Positions 5,496 to 14,967 of a stretch of DNA of 43,414 nucleotides are shown here, in pieces. The stretch spans positions 1 through 43,414 of IMG/VR virus record IMGVR_UViG_3300017989_000188; one strand, given 5' to 3'. Origin of the DNA: a virus. The notes beneath the pieces are model-generated. The model worked only from the letters and a program-made list of their open reading frames with translations, did not search any database and had not been told where the DNA came from. Both the position numbers and the translations under genes were made by a program. Positions within the stretch are counted from its first letter, which is position 1. Each line of letters opens with the position of its first letter.

Positions 5496-7817
5496 ATGAT
5501 CAAGCTAAGCAAAGAGTTCAAGGAATCGCGCGGCTTGAACCTGGTGCGCATGATCGCCCAGGATGTCCAGGACCGGCAGCCGCGTTTGCGCCAGTTGGAG
5601 CTGGCGCGCGCCCTGTTCTACGGCGACAAGGACGATTACGTCACTGAGCCCTGGGAGGGTGCCAGCAACATTCACTTGCCCGTGATCACCGAAAAGGTGG
5701 AGGGCATGGTGCCGAAGCTCGTGAACGCGTTCTGGGGCACGGAGCCCATCGTGCACGTGCGGCGCGTCGCGGAAGACTTCATGCCCGAGGAGACGAACCA
5801 CGCGGAGCTCTACCTCAACTGGGGGCTGGAGTCCGATATCCCAGACCTGTACAACACCACCGAGAACTGGTTCCGCAACACGGCCATCGACGGCGTGTCG
5901 ACGGTGAAGACTGGTTGGCGCCGCAAGTGGCGCAAGACTGTGGACGTCTTCCCGGTGAAGCGTCTGTGGGACGTTGGCCAGATCGACACCCAGGGCGAAA
6001 CGGTCGAGGAGCCGCGCGCCAAGTCGCTGATCGACGTGATGGTCGAGATCTTCGGCAAGCCCGATAATCTGACGCGCGCACTGGTGAATTTCGAGGAGAC
6101 GCAGCCCGCGGGCGAGGGGCTGGACGGAGGGCGCTACGAGGTCGATTTCCTGGACGCGCGTCGCCAGTTGAAGTGCACCGTCAAGATCGAGGACAGCGAG
6201 TACGTGGACGAGCTGGTCGTCACGGTGTACCGGCCCAGCCTGGTGCACGACGGCCCGGTTGTCGAGCTCATGGAGTTCGAGGACCTGATCGTGCCGTACC
6301 GCACCAAGGATCTCCAGTCGGCAGACCGCGTCGTCCACCAGCACTGGCTCACGATCGCAGAGATCGAGGACCTGGTGGCGGCGGGCGAGTGGGATCTGGA
6401 CGACGAGGACCTGGAGTTTCTGCGGAAGCGCCGCGGAGTGCGCCAGGAAGAGGACGAGAACAACGACAGTCTGCGGCGCCAGAAGGACAACGTGACCGGT
6501 GATGGTACGCGGGATGTTCGCGACACCACCATCAGCCTGCCGACCGGCTACCGCACATACGACAAGAACAAGATCCTGGTGTACGAAGTGTACCTGGAGG
6601 ACGACGTTGATGGGGACGGCGAAGCCTGCCCCGTGATCTATCAGATTCCGTACGATCTCAAGAAGATCGCCAGCGCTGTGTACCTGGACGAGGTGTCGCC
6701 CAGCGGCAAGCGTCCGTTCGTGTCGCTCAAGTACCTGCCTATCTCGGATCGGTGGTACGCCCAGGGCATGACGGATCTGCTGATCGACATTAACCTCGAA
6801 GTCGACCACGTCCTGAACAGCGTGAACAACGCCCAGGAGCTCATCAATAACCCATTCTTCTTCTACGTGCCCGCGGCCACGGCGGTCGATCCCCAGATTC
6901 TTACTGGGGTGCAGCCCGGCCAGGGCATCCCGATTCAGGACCCGAACGGCATCGTGTTCCCGCGGTTTGCCCAGGAACCCCTGGCGAACCTGAGTGCCAT
7001 GGACTCCCTACTCCTGTTCGCGGACAGGCTGACGGTGAGCCCCATGAGCATGGGTAGCCCGCAAGTTCGCAATGCTCCCCGCACCGCGCGGGGGACGCTG
7101 GCCCTGCTATCCGAAGGCAACGTGCGCACCGACGTACTCGTAACCCGGTTCCAGAAGACGGGTTGGTCGGAGCTCATGGCCCAGATCATGGGACTCTACC
7201 AGCGGTGGACGCCCGACGAGAAGTGGTATTACGTCACTGGCCAGCAGCAGCCGCGGCGCGTGCGCCCGGCCGACATCCGCGGTCGATTCGAGTACAGCTT
7301 CACCGGCAACACAGTGAACACCAACCGCGAGGTGCTCCGCACGCTGGCGCAGGTTCGCTACAACACCATCATGACGCACCCCGACATGGCCCAGGATCCG
7401 TTCGCGCGCCGCGAGGCGCTGCGCGACTTCCTGCGGCACTGGAGTGAGGGCGTGGATATCGACCGACTCATTCCGTCGATGCCCGGCACGGGTGCGTACC
7501 AGCATCCGCCCATGACGCAGAAAAACGAGAACCAGGCCCTGGTTATGGGGTTCCCCGTAGACATCCTGCCGACCGACAACCACGCTGAGCACTTGCAGGT
7601 GATGGACGAGTTTGAGAAGTCCCCCGCCTTCGAGAGCATGACGCCCGAGGCTGCGGCCGGGTACGCGCACCACAAGCGTGCGCACCTCCAGGCTTTGCAG
7701 TCGCAGATGACGCAGCAGACCATGGTGGTCGGACCTGGCCAGGGGAACAACGTGCCGCAGGGCATGACCCAGGCTGGCGGCAACGATATGAACGCACTCG
7801 AAGGGGGCGTACAGTAA
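5496..7817 (+). CDS. Portal protein (head-tail connector)
   Basis: This 773-residue protein starts at ATG 5496, 2 nt after the upstream stop; an in-frame start 117 nt earlier would overlap that gene and lacks a site. The early segment YVTEPWEGASNIHLPVI, a motif common near the N-terminus of podoviral portals, is followed by long helices and a region rich in PMSMGSPQ and RTARGT. A C-terminal part with heavy Gln/Met content ends the protein. It would form the dodecameric ring at one capsid vertex through which terminase pumps DNA and to which the stopper attaches. Size and order (after terL, before scaffold and capsid) fit. The next gene overlaps as TAATG. Confidence 0.93.
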   Translation: MIKLSKEFKESRGLNLVRMIAQDVQDRQPRLRQLELARALFYGDKDDYVTEPWEGASNIHLPVITEKVEGMVPKLVNAFWGTEPIVHVRRVAEDFMPEETNHAELYLNWGLESDIPDLYNTTENWFRNTAIDGVSTVKTGWRRKWRKTVDVFPVKRLWDVGQIDTQGETVEEPRAKSLIDVMVEIFGKPDNLTRALVNFEETQPAGEGLDGGRYEVDFLDARRQLKCTVKIEDSEYVDELVVTVYRPSLVHDGPVVELMEFEDLIVPYRTKDLQSADRVVHQHWLTIAEIEDLVAAGEWDLDDEDLEFLRKRRGVRQEEDENNDSLRRQKDNVTGDGTRDVRDTTISLPTGYRTYDKNKILVYEVYLEDDVDGDGEACPVIYQIPYDLKKIASAVYLDEVSPSGKRPFVSLKYLPISDRWYAQGMTDLLIDINLEVDHVLNSVNNAQELINNPFFFYVPAATAVDPQILTGVQPGQGIPIQDPNGIVFPRFAQEPLANLSAMDSLLLFADRLTVSPMSMGSPQVRNAPRTARGTLALLSEGNVRTDVLVTRFQKTGWSELMAQIMGLYQRWTPDEKWYYVTGQQQPRRVRPADIRGRFEYSFTGNTVNTNREVLRTLAQVRYNTIMTHPDMAQDPFARREALRDFLRHWSEGVDIDRLIPSMPGTGAYQHPPMTQKNENQALVMGFPVDILPTDNHAEHLQVMDEFEKSPAFESMTPEAAAGYAHHKRAHLQALQSQMTQQTMVVGPGQGNNVPQGMTQAGGNDMNALEGGVQ

Positions 7818-7984
7818 TGGCCCGAACACCCGGCAAAAAGGGAAACCAGTACCGCAAGACGAAGCCAAGCTCACAGCCGTTCGGCGGAACGATTCGTGGG
7901 CGCTACGGCGTAAAGAAGAAGTCCGCCAAAAAGCGAACTCAGCGTGCGTCCTTTAACGGGCGCGGGCATAAGTTCGAGAAGTAA
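7817..7984 (+). CDS. Small basic protein, 55 aa
   Basis: The frame starts at ATG 7817, overlapping the portal stop (TAATG), and ends at TAA 7982-7984. The 55 residues are very basic: MARTPGKKGNQYRKTK at the start, KKKSAKKRTQR in the middle and GRGHKFEK at the end. It has no hydrophobic core, so it is probably disordered alone and may bind nucleic acid. It resembles in kind the tiny basic proteins near the holin. Function unknown; a minor virion or DNA-condensing role is possible. Confidence 0.72.
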   Translation: MARTPGKKGNQYRKTKPSSQPFGGTIRGRYGVKKKSAKKRTQRASFNGRGHKFEK

Positions 7985-8046
7985 CTCCAATCACCTTCTT
8001 CGAGTCTCGCAAGACCGATGCGTTATTCGGAGCGGAGGAGGTCTCC

Positions 8047-8922
8047 ATGTCTGACCGACTGGACAATGCACTCAGCAGCGTAACGCCGGACTCGCTGCCC
8101 GGCGACCCCAACGACAACGACGCCAACCTGGACGCCAGCCCCGATCCCGGTCCCGTTCCGGGTGATCAAAACGGTGAGGGCGACGGCGCGGGCGAGGGTG
8201 GTCGTACTGTCGACAACGTTCGTGGTGAGCTTACGCGGAAGCTGGAGGCGCAGCGGAACTACTTCACGGGACAGCTAGAGGCTGTGTCGTCGAAGATTGA
8301 TCAGTTGCTGTCCCAGACCGCCACGGCCCCCGCGCAGCCGTCAAACCCCAACTCTCTGGACGACCTTTCTGTTGATCAGTTGCGGCAGTACCGCGACCAG
8401 GTGCCCGAGGACCAGCGTGCTGCGTTCGACGAGTATCTGGTGGAGCGACGTATTGCCGAGAAGGTGGACGAGAAGATCAGTACCGTCCGTCACCAGCAGA
8501 GTTTCGCGGAACAAGAGCAGGAAGCCAACCGCGAGGCGATGAGTCGCTGGCCCGATTTGCGCGATCGGTCCTCGACCCTCTACGCCCAGACCAACAAGAT
8601 CCTTGCGCAGCTCGGCAATAACGCCGACAGTGATCCGCGCGCGGTGCTGAACGCGGCCAACGAGGCTGCACTCCAGCTTGGGCTCACGCCCGCCGCTGCT
8701 GGATCCAACCGGCGTATGACCGGCATCCGGCCGACTGCCCCTGGCGGCAGCCGCGCCCCGTCTCCGGCCCCCGAAACAGACGTTGATCGAGCGCAACTGG
8801 ACGCTGTCGCCCAGTCTCTCGGCGGCGCCTTCAAGGGCGGCAAGATCAGTGACGAGATGATGCAGCGCATTGTCGAGCGCACTGCGGAGTATCGTGAGCA
8901 CAAGGACAAGTTTGTCAAGTAG
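8047..8922 (+). CDS. Capsid scaffolding-type protein
   Basis: This 291-residue protein starts at ATG 8047 behind GGAGGAGG. The first 55 residues are acidic and rich in Asp, Pro and Gly (low complexity). A coiled-coil helix follows (LTRKLEAQRNYFTGQLEAV), then Gln/Glu-rich helices and a proline-rich linker. The C-terminus is a basic helix (YREHKDKFVK) of the kind that contacts capsid protein in scaffolds. Its place between portal and major capsid is the standard scaffold slot. I see no protease motif. Confidence 0.8.
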   Translation: MSDRLDNALSSVTPDSLPGDPNDNDANLDASPDPGPVPGDQNGEGDGAGEGGRTVDNVRGELTRKLEAQRNYFTGQLEAVSSKIDQLLSQTATAPAQPSNPNSLDDLSVDQLRQYRDQVPEDQRAAFDEYLVERRIAEKVDEKISTVRHQQSFAEQEQEANREAMSRWPDLRDRSSTLYAQTNKILAQLGNNADSDPRAVLNAANEAALQLGLTPAAAGSNRRMTGIRPTAPGGSRAPSPAPETDVDRAQLDAVAQSLGGAFKGGKISDEMMQRIVERTAEYREHKDKFVK

Positions 8923-8933
8923 AGGAGTGACGC

Positions 8934-9611
8934 ATGTCTGACACTAATCCCACCAAGGCTGAAATCCAGGAGCAAAAGGCGCTACTGGAGCAGGAAAACA
9001 CTGAGCTCAAGCAGCAGATTGCGGACGGCGTTGAGGAGCGCTCCAATCTGTTGGACGCTTTGTCCTCGCTCAGTGACCGAGTCGACCAGCTTGCAGGGGC
9101 CGCTGCGGCCCAGCGCGATGCGGGTAATCCGTACGATCCCGAACCCGAGCTTGCGTACGACCCGTATGACGAACAGAATCCTCACGCGATCCTTTCCCAT
9201 CCCGAAGGTTGGGTACTGTCCTGGAAGAACCCCGACTACCGAGCCCATCGTGGCTGGCGCGGTTGGGTGCCTGTTGAATACGACGACGAGATCGGCCAGA
9301 ACCTTACGAAGTATCTGAACGATCCCCCGGCGCGTATGGAGGGCATGGCTAACGTGGACAACTACGTGCGGCGCGGAACCGACTCTATCCTGTGCAAGCT
9401 TCCCAAAGACATTTGGGACGCCCGCCAGGCTAAGCGGTCGCGCGACGCCGAGTTCCGGTTCCAGCAGAGCCAAGCCGCAAAGCAGCAGCGCACCAAGCAC
9501 TACCAGACGTATGGCGAGGGTGCAGTCCCGCGGTCCTCAGGCGAGACCCCACTACGTTCGAGCGGCGACCCCGCTCCCATGGTCCAGACGGATATGTTCC
9601 GTCGAGAATAG
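8934..9611 (+). CDS. Head-morphogenesis region protein with N-terminal coiled coil
   Basis: This 225-residue protein starts at ATG 8934 behind GAGGAGTG. Residues about 8-60 form a clear coiled coil (EIQEQKALLEQENTELKQQI). The middle holds an aromatic-rich domain with HPEGWVLSWKNP and HRGWRGWVPVEYDD; the tail is Gln- and Arg-rich. I do not recognise a family. It lies between the scaffold-type gene and the capsid genes, so it may be a second scaffold component or a minor head protein. Confidence 0.72.
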   Translation: MSDTNPTKAEIQEQKALLEQENTELKQQIADGVEERSNLLDALSSLSDRVDQLAGAAAAQRDAGNPYDPEPELAYDPYDEQNPHAILSHPEGWVLSWKNPDYRAHRGWRGWVPVEYDDEIGQNLTKYLNDPPARMEGMANVDNYVRRGTDSILCKLPKDIWDARQAKRSRDAEFRFQQSQAAKQQRTKHYQTYGEGAVPRSSGETPLRSSGDPAPMVQTDMFRRE

Positions 9612-9623
9612 GAGACCACACAC

Positions 9624-10172
9624 ATGGCCAACATTGATGCCCAACTGGGGCTCCGACCGGTGCGGTCCAAGTACGGCACCGCCCCCCAGATTTCGTCCTA
9701 CACGCGCAGTTCTACTGGCGTGATCTATGAGGGCGCCCTGCTCTACCTGGCCGAGGCCGGTCCTGCTGTTTATAACGGCACCACCGCGGCCCAGGAGACC
9801 AGCATTGTCGGCGTCGTTGCGCACCCAGTGGGCGCCAGCGAAACCGAGATGAAGATCTACGACGATCCGAACCAGTTGTTCGAGATCCAGGCCGATGGCA
9901 ACGCCATCACCACCACGGCCAACGCGCTTCTGGCGCAGGGCCGTTACTGCAATCTGGTGTCTCACACCTCTGGCAACTCCCTGACGGGCCAGTCCAAGGT
10001 GGAGCTCGACACCAGCGAGGTCACCAGTGTTCGCGCCGCGCATGACGTGGTGCAGCTTGTTGCCCTTAGCAGCGACTCTAAGAATGATGTCACCGCTGCT
10101 AACGAGAAGTGGATCGTGAAGATTTGTGACGCGGTCCATCTGTACACTAGCGGTCGGACGATCGTTACCTAA
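9624..10172 (+). CDS. Head decoration-type protein
   Basis: This 182-residue protein starts at ATG 9624 with GGAGA upstream. The opening MANIDAQLGLRPVRSKYG resembles the N-terminus of small head-associated proteins found directly beside capsid genes in many podoviruses. The rest looks beta-rich (YEGALLYLAEAGPAVYNG, then VGVVAHPVGASETEMKIYDD). It precedes the major capsid gene by 16 nt. A capsid-surface or stabilising role is likely from position and opening motif; it is not the capsid subunit itself, which follows. Confidence 0.72.
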   Translation: MANIDAQLGLRPVRSKYGTAPQISSYTRSSTGVIYEGALLYLAEAGPAVYNGTTAAQETSIVGVVAHPVGASETEMKIYDDPNQLFEIQADGNAITTTANALLAQGRYCNLVSHTSGNSLTGQSKVELDTSEVTSVRAAHDVVQLVALSSDSKNDVTAANEKWIVKICDAVHLYTSGRTIVT

Positions 10173-10188
10173 ACTGGAGGTGTAGAAA

Positions 10189-11103
10189 ATGGCTAGTGCT
10201 GGATCCGTTATGCTTCGCCAGAGGTACACCGATCAGTTTGTGAATCGGCTGGCCTTCCTGGACGAGCTCATGTTCGAGCGCTTCGACGCGCCGAGCCTGA
10301 CCTATCCCATGTCCTTCAACGTCCGTGACTCGCAGCGCGCCTACGAGGAGATTACCGGCCTGACTGGCTTCGGTACTTTCCCGCAGAAGCCCGAGGGTCA
10401 GGGCATCGAGTATGACACCCTGCTCCAGGGTTACGACAAGCGGTTCACTCATCTGACCTTCGCCAAGGGCTTCCAGATCTCCTTCGAGACCATGGACGAC
10501 GACCTTGACGGTGCGCTCAGTAACGCTGGCCCTGCGCTGGCGCGGGCCGCTCGTGTTAGCATCGAGCAGTTCATCTGGAACATTATCAACAACGGGTTCT
10601 CTGGGACCACCACCCCCGACGGCGTGAGTCTGTTCAACAACAGTCACCCCCTCGTCGGCGGCGGCACCTACGACAACCTCATCAGCGGCGACCTGTCCCA
10701 GGCCAACCTGGAGACCGCGGTCAACCTGATGGACAAGATGGTCGACGACCGTTCTCTGCCCATCGAGATGAGCGCGCACAATCTGCTGATTCCTGTGGAC
10801 CTCAAGTGGCTGGCCTATGAGATCCTGCACAGCGAGTTGCGGCACAACACTGCCAACAACGCTGTGAACGCTCTCAACCAGCATCCCATGCAGATCCTCC
10901 AGTCCAAGTACCTGACCGGTGACGACGACTGGTTCCTGCACGGTCCCCCGGAGGAGACTCGGGTTCTGGTGTACTGGCGCATGGAGCCCTACACCGACCA
11001 CACCCTGGACTTCGATACTGGTAACTGGAAGAGCAAGCTTACCTATCGTCTGTCTGCTGGCGCTGCTGACTGGCGCGGTTGGATCGGAGGCCAAGGCGCA
11101 TAA
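10189..11103 (+). CDS. Major capsid protein (HK97 fold)
   Basis: This 304-residue protein starts at ATG 10189 behind GGAGGTG. It matches the capsid class whose members carry the motif LFNNSHPL near the middle (residues about 144-151 here) and an N-terminal alpha-helical arm. Downstream, LLIPVDLKWLAYEIL and the aromatic C-terminal part (VLVYWRMEPYTDHTLDFD) are also typical. It would build the icosahedral shell. The length is modest for a T=7 capsid subunit. Neighbours are the decoration-type protein upstream and a small beta protein 15 nt downstream. Confidence 0.92.
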   Translation: MASAGSVMLRQRYTDQFVNRLAFLDELMFERFDAPSLTYPMSFNVRDSQRAYEEITGLTGFGTFPQKPEGQGIEYDTLLQGYDKRFTHLTFAKGFQISFETMDDDLDGALSNAGPALARAARVSIEQFIWNIINNGFSGTTTPDGVSLFNNSHPLVGGGTYDNLISGDLSQANLETAVNLMDKMVDDRSLPIEMSAHNLLIPVDLKWLAYEILHSELRHNTANNAVNALNQHPMQILQSKYLTGDDDWFLHGPPEETRVLVYWRMEPYTDHTLDFDTGNWKSKLTYRLSAGAADWRGWIGGQGA

Positions 11104-11118
11104 CCCAAGGAGGCCATC

Positions 11119-11535
11119 ATGGGCAAGCTTACTTCCTACTACGACCGCGAGAGCGGACAGGCCGGGCCGGTTGACGGCGCGATTGTCCCTATCGTGATTC
11201 CGATTGACCTGGCTGCCAGCTCGGGCACGTTCACCTACACGGTGGACCTGCCTACTGGCATGTCGGTCGAACTTACCGATGCTACGTTCCGGGCAGCTGG
11301 CATCACTGCCACGCCGGAAATCACCATCGGAGACACTGCTGCTGGCACCCAGGTCGTTGCGTCGGTTACGGCCACCACGAACCTGGGCGCGTTGACGATC
11401 AAGGACGGCACCATCGATGCTGGTGGGCTGATCTCTATCGTCGTGGCTGCCACTGCGAGTGATGTTGTGACCAACGGCGTACTGTCCCTTGTGGGCTACG
11501 TGGCCGCGGCTCCCAGCAGCATTCCCGAGCGGTAG
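11119..11535 (+). CDS. Small beta-rich virion protein
   Basis: This 138-residue protein starts at ATG 11119 with an excellent AAGGAGG site. It is almost wholly Ala/Thr/Val/Gly-rich beta sequence, for example GTQVVASVTATTNLGALTI, without charged patches, which is typical of surface-exposed phage structural domains. It follows the capsid gene and precedes a GC hairpin. A minor capsid or head-completion role is plausible, but the family is not recognised. Confidence 0.7.
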   Translation: MGKLTSYYDRESGQAGPVDGAIVPIVIPIDLAASSGTFTYTVDLPTGMSVELTDATFRAAGITATPEITIGDTAAGTQVVASVTATTNLGALTIKDGTIDAGGLISIVVAATASDVVTNGVLSLVGYVAAAPSSIPER

Positions 11536-11542
11536 CAAATAC

Positions 11543-11562
11543 GGGGGCCCTTCGGGGCCCCC
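11543..11562 (+). terminator. UUCG hairpin after the capsid genes
   Basis: A perfect 8-bp stem GGGGGCCC/GGGCCCCC closes the very stable UUCG tetraloop (11551-11554). Only CTTACATT follows, so the U-tract is poor. It may be a partial terminator that lowers expression of the downstream glycosyltransferase gene, or a 3' stabiliser for capsid mRNA. Confidence 0.55.
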
Positions 11563-11584
11563 CTTACATTCCTGGGAGGGAATC

Positions 11585-13006
11585 ATGGCTCAGACTATCA
11601 ATACCAACGACAACGTGCTGGATGGCCAGGCTGACATCCAGGTAGCGCGACGCACCGCCGTGAAGCTGGCGGACAAGCCTCGAATTTATGTGGCCATTCC
11701 GATCGGCGCCAAGCCGGTCACGAGTGTGCTGCCGTGCCCGTCGTGTGAGCAAACTTTCAATGTAGCAGACGGCTTTCGGGCCCCCTTCATGGTGCCGGTT
11801 CAGTTTATGCTCCAGCATATGAACTGGGTACCGCCGCTCAACGTAAGTATGGCCTACGGCGTGAAGACAGGAGTGCGCTCCCCCATCGCAAGGCAGATGC
11901 TCACGATGGAAGCCATTCGCCAGGGTGCCGAATACATCTTCTACGTTGACGACGATACGCTGATCCCGCCCCTGGGCCTGTACACGCTGTACAACTTCAT
12001 GGAGCAGAATCCGCACGCGGGCGCGGTCAGCGGCGTGTACACCACGCGCGAAGACCCCAACGAGCCGCTCATCTACAAGGAGCACGGGCAGGGATGTTCG
12101 TGGGACTTCGAGATGGGCGAGGGCGCCAACCCAGAGCTGATCTTCGGCGCTGGTGCTGGCTGTCTGCTGGCGCGTGTGAGTGCGATCAAGACGTGGATGG
12201 AGCAGAACCCCGAGACCCCCATCTGGGCCGACGCCAAGGACCTGCCGACTGAAAAGGGCGAGGGCGGCGTCATGTGGGGCCACGACATCCGGTTCTGCCG
12301 CGAACTCAACAAGGCCGGGTTCCCAGTGTACGTGGACGGCCGCGTGATGTGTGGCCATTTCGACATCCGCACCGGTCGAGTGTTCGAGGTGCCCAATGAC
12401 GCGCCGGGCTACGAGAAGACCAAGGCCCGTCTTGGTAACATCAACACCCCACAGTACTGGGACCAGGTGTACGGGCAGGAAGGCGCCGACTCTTGGCGCA
12501 AGTACCCGGAGATGTTCCAGAAGATCGCTGACAACGTGGAGCGCGGCGCGACTGTCGTCGAGCTCGGCTGCGGTGTCGGTATTCTGGGCAGCAAGTTGAC
12601 CGCTGAGAACAAGGTGTCGTGGGTCGGCTACGATCTGTCCCCGACCGCGGTCGAGATGTGCAAGGCGCGCTTCCTCCAGGCCAACGTGCTGGACCTGCGC
12701 GAATTCACGTCGGATCGCATCGGCCAGGACGAGACTGTGGTCATGTCCGAGACTCTGGAGCACCTGGACCACCAGCTCGGTGTTAAGCTCCTGACCTTAA
12801 TTCGTGAAAGTTCAGCCCAGAAGCTAATCATCACGACCCCAAACAACTGTATGGGACCCGAAGAGGTACCCGAGCACACGGCCCTGTTCAACGAAGAGCT
12901 CGTCCGCAAAATGCTGGCGATGGCTGGTTACTCGGAACGCGAGTGGGCTATCAACGTTGAACCGGCCGACAAGCACCACCTTATTGCGGTGGCAGAGAGG
13001 ATCTAG
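11585..13006 (+). CDS. Glycosyltransferase-methyltransferase fusion
   Basis: This 473-residue protein starts at ATG 11585 with GGGAGGGAATC upstream. The N-terminal half looks like a GT-A glycosyltransferase: IYVAIPIG opens the fold, YVDDDT (DDD at 122-124) is the metal/nucleotide-sugar motif, and GHDIRFC near 232-238 follows. The C-terminal half has a Rossmann methyltransferase with motif I VVELGCGVG at 324-332, an acidic strand end (GYDLSP) and LIITTPNN. It lies between capsid and tail genes. A natural inference is glycosylation and methylation of a virion protein or of the host surface; the sugar and target cannot be read from sequence. CPSC at 51-54 may bind a metal. Confidence 0.88.
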   Translation: MAQTINTNDNVLDGQADIQVARRTAVKLADKPRIYVAIPIGAKPVTSVLPCPSCEQTFNVADGFRAPFMVPVQFMLQHMNWVPPLNVSMAYGVKTGVRSPIARQMLTMEAIRQGAEYIFYVDDDTLIPPLGLYTLYNFMEQNPHAGAVSGVYTTREDPNEPLIYKEHGQGCSWDFEMGEGANPELIFGAGAGCLLARVSAIKTWMEQNPETPIWADAKDLPTEKGEGGVMWGHDIRFCRELNKAGFPVYVDGRVMCGHFDIRTGRVFEVPNDAPGYEKTKARLGNINTPQYWDQVYGQEGADSWRKYPEMFQKIADNVERGATVVELGCGVGILGSKLTAENKVSWVGYDLSPTAVEMCKARFLQANVLDLREFTSDRIGQDETVVMSETLEHLDHQLGVKLLTLIRESSAQKLIITTPNNCMGPEEVPEHTALFNEELVRKMLAMAGYSEREWAINVEPADKHHLIAVAERI

Positions 13007-13008
13007 AG

Positions 13009-14958
13009 ATGATCTATTGGGTAGCGGACACTGGAAACGATGCTAACGACGGATCGTCGTATGCACAGGCTAAGGCTACCCTGTCTGCGGGTGTCGCTCT
13101 GCTGAGTCAGGGCGACACTCTCAACGTCGTAGGCTCCATCACCAATGCGGCTGGCATGGCTGCTACCATTAATGGCAGCACACTGCGCGGCACAAGTTAC
13201 AGCGACCCGGCCTGTATTATCCAGGCCACAGACGCCAGCGGAAACCCTGCCAAGGCGACGCTGGTGACAACGGCGTCGTACTACACGTTCTTCTACACCA
13301 GCAACCGTCCGAACTACCTCATCATTCGGGGATTCGAGTTCGATTGCAATACGCTTCCGAATATTGCGCACCCCGATATGATTCGCTGCGCGAACGCGGG
13401 GCGCCACCCAATTCGCGTCGAGTACTGTTCAATCAAGCGCAGCAGCGCACCCGTCGTCAGCCGGTATCCAGTTTTGCTGGAAGCCACCGGTGCATACAGC
13501 GGATCGCAAGAGGTTGAGCCTGCGATCGCGGAGTGCCGCTATTGCTACCTGGAATACGGAGTAATTCGCGGCGATAACGGCTATATTGTCCATGCCGACT
13601 ACTGTATCTTCTATGGCCTGCCCAACGCTGCCTACTCGCAGAGCGACCCAGTAGTTGACCAGGACTCGAACACATCAACCCGTGGACCGTCAATTCGTGT
13701 TACAAACTGCACGTACGACTACCGCCACGTCGGCGCCTCCCCGCCGCGCCAGAACACGTTTTTTGAGGACTACAACGGCGTAAACACGCCAAATGACGAG
13801 CGACAATTTCACAGCAATCTGATCTGTTTCTCGGCCAGTAGCAGCATCGTCGAGGTGGAGCAGAACCTGCGCTTCGGCGTCATCAGCATCCCGGCCTCGA
13901 TTACCAACCAGACATATTCTGGCACGATCGGATACAACTACTTTGTGTTTAACGCGTCGTTCGCGTCATGCCTGACCGGAACGACCGCTGCCATTTACGA
14001 CGGGTACTATAGCCCAGACTGGCCAAGCGACACGGACGGAAGCACGACGCTGCACGGAACCGATGCCATCACGCGCGCCGGTACTGTCGCAGACATCATC
14101 AACGGCACGGCGGCGTGGACCTGGGCAAACATCAACTCGTCCGGGTACAGCATCGACCTGCCGAAGGACTATCGCATTGCTGACACTGCGGCCATGACAA
14201 TGGCGCAGGACGGCGGCGCAGTCGGCGCGGTGCAGCAGGTAGTGAACTTTCCGCCAGTCGTGACGCCGCTGACGTTCAGCGCCACGGCAGGCATCACCGA
14301 ATCAGTTACGGCAGGTGACGGCCTCAATAGTGGGGCCTCGGATCCTAACCTCGACACTCTCACGTTTACGGTTGTGTCAGACGTGGCGCACGGCACGCTC
14401 ACGCTGAACACCACCAGCGGCGCGTTTGAGTACACCGCAGATGCCTCGTATTCTGGCACGGACCTGTTCACGTTCCGAGCCTACGACGGCATCACGTACT
14501 CGAACGTGAGCACCGTCACGATCGACGTCGCAGCGTATCCTGTGATCCCGCCGGGGCCAGACCCGGAGACCCCGATCGAGAACATCGTGGACTCGGCGCC
14601 ATTCTTCCGGCCAGTGCTGGAGTTGGACGCCACGATCAAGTATCAAAGCACGCGCAATCGGCGCGACAAGCAGGACCTGCGGCGGTACGACGAGAACGTA
14701 CTGTGGGAGGAGTCGGTCCACCGGTACTTCAATCTGGCCACTAACACAACCAAGCAGATCACGCTTGGCGGCGTGGCCAGTGCAGGCTACCTAATGGTTG
14801 AGACAGACCAGGACATCCAGGTGTCCGTCAACAGCGACACGAACTTCGTCCCAGTGTCGGGCGTGCTCGGCATCTTGAACACCGCTGTCACTTCGCTGCA
14901 CGTGAAGAATGAGAGCACCATCAACACCGCGCGAGTCGTTATTCTCGCCGCAGACTAG
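13009..14958 (+). CDS. Beta-helix tail spike or virion fibre with Ig/cadherin-like domain
   Basis: This 649-residue protein starts 2 nt after the upstream stop (ATG 13009). The opening WVADTGNDANDGSS followed by ATLSAGVALLSQGDTL is typical of right-handed beta-helix proteins of the DUF1565/pectin-lyase type. Helix rungs extend to about residue 380. Residues about 420-515 contain a tandem cadherin-like domain (SGTDLFTFRAYDG then STVTIDV). The last 90 residues repeat the domain found alone at 5113-5493. It is probably a surface-exposed adsorption protein. I see no clear catalytic signature for polysaccharide cleavage. Confidence 0.78.
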   Translation: MIYWVADTGNDANDGSSYAQAKATLSAGVALLSQGDTLNVVGSITNAAGMAATINGSTLRGTSYSDPACIIQATDASGNPAKATLVTTASYYTFFYTSNRPNYLIIRGFEFDCNTLPNIAHPDMIRCANAGRHPIRVEYCSIKRSSAPVVSRYPVLLEATGAYSGSQEVEPAIAECRYCYLEYGVIRGDNGYIVHADYCIFYGLPNAAYSQSDPVVDQDSNTSTRGPSIRVTNCTYDYRHVGASPPRQNTFFEDYNGVNTPNDERQFHSNLICFSASSSIVEVEQNLRFGVISIPASITNQTYSGTIGYNYFVFNASFASCLTGTTAAIYDGYYSPDWPSDTDGSTTLHGTDAITRAGTVADIINGTAAWTWANINSSGYSIDLPKDYRIADTAAMTMAQDGGAVGAVQQVVNFPPVVTPLTFSATAGITESVTAGDGLNSGASDPNLDTLTFTVVSDVAHGTLTLNTTSGAFEYTADASYSGTDLFTFRAYDGITYSNVSTVTIDVAAYPVIPPGPDPETPIENIVDSAPFFRPVLELDATIKYQSTRNRRDKQDLRRYDENVLWEESVHRYFNLATNTTKQITLGGVASAGYLMVETDQDIQVSVNSDTNFVPVSGVLGILNTAVTSLHVKNESTINTARVVILAAD

Positions 14959-14967
14959 GAGAACACA

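Noticed and set aside
10165-11586. Long minus-strand frame opposite the capsid genes
   Set aside because: It spans the capsid gene and its neighbours in antisense, with no ribosome site and shadow-like composition.
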